From Nitrospirota bacterium (GTDB lineage: Bacteria > Nitrospirota > Nitrospiria > Nitrospirales > UBA8639), in assembly GCA_029879555.1 (NCBI GenBank), contig JAOUQB010000088.1:1-8324 (forward strand): a stretch of 8,324 bases of DNA, read 5' to 3'. The notes under the pieces were generated by a model. That model was not told the DNA's origin, did not search any database, and saw nothing but the letters and a program-made list of their open reading frames with translations. Both the position numbers and the translations under genes were made by a program. Below, piece after piece: positions 6,271-8,324 of the stretch (positions are counted from its first letter, which is position 1; each line of letters starts with the position of its first letter).

Positions 6271-6308
6271 GACCCTTTATTGTATTAAATAAAAGGGAGC
6301 GTTGGGTT

Positions 6309-6587
6309 ATGGCGAATGTGACGTTGTTGGTGTCGAAATCCTGTTCAGCCTGTCCTTCGGCGAAAACCATGTGGAAGGGCATGAAAGTCAAATATAGTTT
6401 TACCTACCGAGAGATCGATATTTCTTCTGAGCCAGGGCAAGAATTAGCTGAGCGGCATTCGATTCGGGCTGTTCCTGCGACGATCATTAATGGGCGCTTG
6501 ACGTTTATTGGCGTGCCGCCTCGGGAAAGTGCCGAAAAGGCCATTAAAGCCAAAGCGAAACCGAAAAAGACGGACGACGAAGATTAG
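6309..6587 (+). CDS. Thioredoxin/glutaredoxin-fold small protein with CxxC motif
   Basis: This 92-aa cytoplasmic protein has the compact thioredoxin-fold layout. A first strand, NVTLLVSKS, leads into a redox-active CSAC motif (C12, C15) at the start of helix 1. The strand YSFTYREIDIS follows. The conserved cis-proline is P56 in IRAVPATIINGRLTFIG, the typical position next to the active site. Both cysteines are present, so disulfide exchange or metal handling is plausible, but the CSAC dipeptide is neither the CGPC of thioredoxin nor the CPYC of classical glutaredoxin. The last 20 residues form a lysine-rich then acidic tail (KAIKAKAKPKKTDDED). AGGGAG (6294-6299) lies 9 nt before the ATG. A zinc-ribbon gene starts 12 nt after its stop. 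It could be a glutaredoxin-like reductase for a dedicated partner; the specific function is unknown. Confidence 0.85.
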   Translation: MANVTLLVSKSCSACPSAKTMWKGMKVKYSFTYREIDISSEPGQELAERHSIRAVPATIINGRLTFIGVPPRESAEKAIKAKAKPKKTDDED

Positions 6588-6599
6588 GAAATTTTGACG

Positions 6600-6776
6600 A
6601 TGCATGACGACGACGATGACGAAATGGAATTAGATATCGAATTGCCGATCTTCCCGAAGATTGATTCCGGGCCTCCGCCAGAATGTTCGTTTTGTGGTGA
6701 TCCGATGTCTCGGATTGATGGCGATTGGCTTTGCCCTGATTGTAATGGTGAATTGATCGGCCCGGAAACGGGGTAA
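6600..6776 (+). CDS. 58-aa acidic zinc-ribbon protein
   Basis: The product begins with a strongly acidic stretch (residues 3-14: five Asp in a row, then EMELDIE) and carries a rubredoxin-like or zinc-ribbon pair of knuckles, CSFCG (C29, C32) and CPDCNG (C45, C48). The spacing CxxC-x12-CxxC can hold one zinc or iron ion. I do not recognise a named family. The ATG at 6600 is preferred because AGGA (6586-6589) sits 10 nt upstream, whereas a TTG at 6594 would leave only 4 nt. The ribosome-binding site overlaps the stop of the thioredoxin-fold gene, so the two are probably translated together. The acidic N-terminus could dock on the lysine-rich tail of that neighbour (inference). Confidence 0.75.
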   Translation: MHDDDDDEMELDIELPIFPKIDSGPPPECSFCGDPMSRIDGDWLCPDCNGELIGPETG

Positions 6777-6796
6777 TCCCCCTTTCGTCTTTCTCT
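6761..6796 (+). terminator. Possible weak terminator after the zinc-ribbon gene
   Basis: Two mutually exclusive 4-bp hairpins overlap the stop codon: CCCG-GAAA-CGGG (6761-6772) and GGGG-TAAT-CCCC (6770-6781). A pyrimidine-rich run (CTTTCGTCTTTCTCTT) follows. The stems are GC-only but short and the run is not pure T, so this is a weak call. Only 60 nt separate this gene from the next. Confidence 0.2.
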
Positions 6797-6836
6797 TGCC
6801 TCCCACCGTGGTCAGTTTGGTAAGGTCACGGCATTC

Positions 6837-8324
6837 ATGTTTACCCTCCTCAGCGGTCATTTTCATCCTCATCTAGAATCGAAGCTTGTTGAAACCGTTC
6901 AGCAGATCAAAGCTGCGGACGCTCGAACTCCCTTCGCCATCGTCGTCCCGTCTGAGTCGTTACGGCGACGTCTTCAGTGGCTCATATGTGTTGAGCATGG
7001 GTGTGCGCTGTTCAACGTCCATTTTTTTACCTTCCATCAATTGGGGCTTCGTCTTGCTGCTGAACGGGGGGCTACCAGTCCACCTGGAGCCCCCGTCTCC
7101 TCCCTCGAACTGGTTGGAGGCTTTTTTTACGAATATGCCCTGTCCGTCATCTTGCAGAGAGATTCATCTGCCACCAATCCCTTTGCCTTGTGTGCTGAAT
7201 CGTCAGGCCTCTTGCCGGCTTTATGGCGGACCATTCAGGATTTGCAGGAAGCTCAGGTTGAACCGCATGTCGTCCTTCGTGGGTTAGAAGAAGGTCTCTT
7301 TGACGAGGCGGCGACTGAACGGTTGCAAGGTGTGGTTGGCCTGCAGGCGATGCTTCAGGCCTGGAGCGAGCAGCTTGGCGTAGGGTTACCTGATGATCTT
7401 ACCCGTTCGATCATTCCTTGGGTTGCCCAATCTCCCTTCATTGGGAAACTCTCTTCGGTTCTCTATTACGGATTTTACGATATCACACAGGTGCAGTTGT
7501 CCCTATTGGAAGAAGTGGCGCGGGCGACTGCCGTGACAGTCTTTTTCCCGCTCTTCAAGGGAGACACGTCTCAATTTGCGCAACGATTTTTTGATCGGCA
7601 TCTCTTGAAAGCGGGGGTGGTGCATCACGACCTGGCAGGCAACGCTGAATCTTCGACAATAGAATCAACTCATGCCTGGACGCCTCACGTGCAAGTCGTG
7701 AATGCCGTAGGGCCGGAAGGTGAGCTCACCTTCGCCTGCAAAGCCATTGCGCAGCAGGTAGAAGAGACGGGCTATGCCTGGCATGAAATCGGGGTGGTCG
7801 CTCGGAACCTTGAGCCCTATCTCTCCTCTTTTCCCAGGATGTTTGACGCCTATCGCATCCCCTTTGGGACATCGGCCACCAGGCCCATCTTAGAAGAACC
7901 GTCGGCAAAACTGTGGTGGACGTTGGCTGGTCTGCAAGAGGAAAAATTTGCCTGGCGAACGGTGTTAGATGTGGTGACCTCTCCATGGTATCGGGGCATG
8001 CCACATGCGGCGGTCTCAATTTCCGCGCATGCACATGTCTGGGTTCAAGCCGTTCATTATTTTCGCATCATAGGAGGCCAGGAAGATTGGGTCCGGCTTG
8101 GTTTGGTGGCGAAGGATTCTATAGCCATTGAAGCATGGCAGCCATCGAGTGGGGTCTCTCTGGATCAGGCTTCGGACTCGTTACGCCTGTTGGCTGAAAT
8201 GGTGGACGCATTGATCGCCGATTGCCAAGCCCTTCCTGCCGTCGGTTCAATCGGCGAGTTAACGGAGGCGTTCCAGCGGCTTGTTGAACGGCTTCTGTGG
8301 CCTTTGGCTGATCACCCGTTGTTT
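6837..8324 (+). CDS. AddB-like helicase/nuclease subunit of recombinational repair (3'-truncated by window edge)
   Basis: An uninterrupted frame of 496 codons runs off the right edge. AddB-type proteins work with an AddA helicase-nuclease to process double-strand breaks for recombination. They are usually about 900-1100 aa, so about half is missing, including the C-terminal nuclease and any iron-sulfur cysteines. The visible half fits the family's helicase-like core. It starts with a strand, FTLLSG, in the P-loop position. PFAIVVPSESLRRRLQWLI (32-50) fits motif Ia, and VHFFTFHQLGLRLA is typical of the next segment. Later come a PEGELTFACKAIAQQV segment, a WHEIGVVARN strand, and the RIPFGTSATRPILEEP and VVTSPWYR regions. 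The P-loop is not conserved: after G7 the sequence is HFHPHLESKL. The ATG at 6837 is the only start in frame since the upstream stop, although its AAGG (6822-6825) is 11 nt away. The family assignment rests on motif pattern, not on a search. Confidence 0.72.
   Translation, partial: MFTLLSGHFHPHLESKLVETVQQIKAADARTPFAIVVPSESLRRRLQWLICVEHGCALFNVHFFTFHQLGLRLAAERGATSPPGAPVSSLELVGGFFYEYALSVILQRDSSATNPFALCAESSGLLPALWRTIQDLQEAQVEPHVVLRGLEEGLFDEAATERLQGVVGLQAMLQAWSEQLGVGLPDDLTRSIIPWVAQSPFIGKLSSVLYYGFYDITQVQLSLLEEVARATAVTVFFPLFKGDTSQFAQRFFDRHLLKAGVVHHDLAGNAESSTIESTHAWTPHVQVVNAVGPEGELTFACKAIAQQVEETGYAWHEIGVVARNLEPYLSSFPRMFDAYRIPFGTSATRPILEEPSAKLWWTLAGLQEEKFAWRTVLDVVTSPWYRGMPHAAVSISAHAHVWVQAVHYFRIIGGQEDWVRLGLVAKDSIAIEAWQPSSGVSLDQASDSLRLLAEMVDALIADCQALPAVGSIGELTEAFQRLVERLLWPLADHPLF

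Larger units (their letters stand above)
6029..6308. other. Intergenic region between the two-component pair and the thioredoxin-fold gene
   Basis: This is the longest gap without a confident gene. It is AT-richer than its surroundings. In order it holds a possible 28-codon ORF (6116-6202) that encloses two adjacent hairpins (6131-6150 and 6150-6186), a promoter candidate (6241-6270), and an AT-rich imperfect hairpin (6273-6297) ending at the next gene's ribosome-binding site. I see no tRNA, recognised riboswitch or T-tailed terminator. Confidence 0.5.

Noticed and set aside
6594..6599. TTG start for the zinc-ribbon protein
   Set aside because: It leaves only 4 nt to the AGGA; the ATG two codons later has normal spacing.
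7025..7131. Runs of seven T as possible frameshift sites in the AddB-like gene
   Set aside because: The reading frame stays open and family-like through both runs, so no frameshift is needed.
1..8324. CRISPR arrays, insertion sequences, tRNA/rRNA genes, integrase or toxin-antitoxin genes
   Set aside because: No spaced direct repeats, terminal inverted repeats with transposase, tRNA-like cloverleaf or related protein motifs were seen on either strand.

Overview
The window looks like a chromosomal housekeeping segment from a moderate-GC, free-living bacterium. Nothing in it looks phage-derived, transposon-derived or plasmid-derived. The protein sequences and the gene mix (rplI-glyA-nrdR, a soluble Rossmann-kinase two-component pair, a CxxC thioredoxin-fold protein with a tiny zinc ribbon, and an AddB-like protein) remind me of Nitrospirota (Nitrospira-like bacteria). 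That is an impression from memory and was not tested by a search.

Layout. (1) Positions 1-1553, minus strand: a small exported protein of unknown function (1077-1553) is followed after 4 nt by a long protein that runs off the left edge (1-1072). The long protein reads as an SF1B/UPF1-like helicase with a destroyed Walker A motif. (2) Positions 1554-1797: a divergent control region. It holds two well-formed sigma70-type promoters pointing right and one weaker promoter pointing left. (3) Positions 1798-4082, plus strand: rplI, glyA and nrdR, tightly packed and probably one transcript. They encode ribosomal protein L9, serine hydroxymethyltransferase and the ribonucleotide reductase repressor. 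(4) Positions 4219-6028, plus strand: a cytoplasmic histidine kinase whose input domain is a dinucleotide-binding Rossmann fold. It overlaps by 17 nt a NarL/FixJ-type response regulator. (5) Positions 6029-6308: a 280-nt gap with hairpins, a possible 28-codon ORF and a promoter candidate. (6) Positions 6309-6776: a thioredoxin/glutaredoxin-fold protein and a 58-aa acidic zinc-ribbon protein. (7) Positions 6837-8324: the N-terminal 496 codons of an AddB-like recombination protein, running off the right edge.

How the genes fit together. The rplI-glyA-nrdR block joins translation, one-carbon supply (needed for thymidylate and purines) and control of deoxynucleotide synthesis, a growth-linked grouping. 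The kinase/regulator pair is a self-contained switch; its input domain suggests that it reads a soluble nucleotide cofactor or metabolite rather than an outside signal. The thioredoxin-fold and zinc-ribbon proteins are probably made together and may act together. Both partial genes at the window edges look like helicase-fold proteins with lost P-loops. The most unusual items are the Rossmann-histidine kinase fusion and the pseudo-helicase at the left edge.
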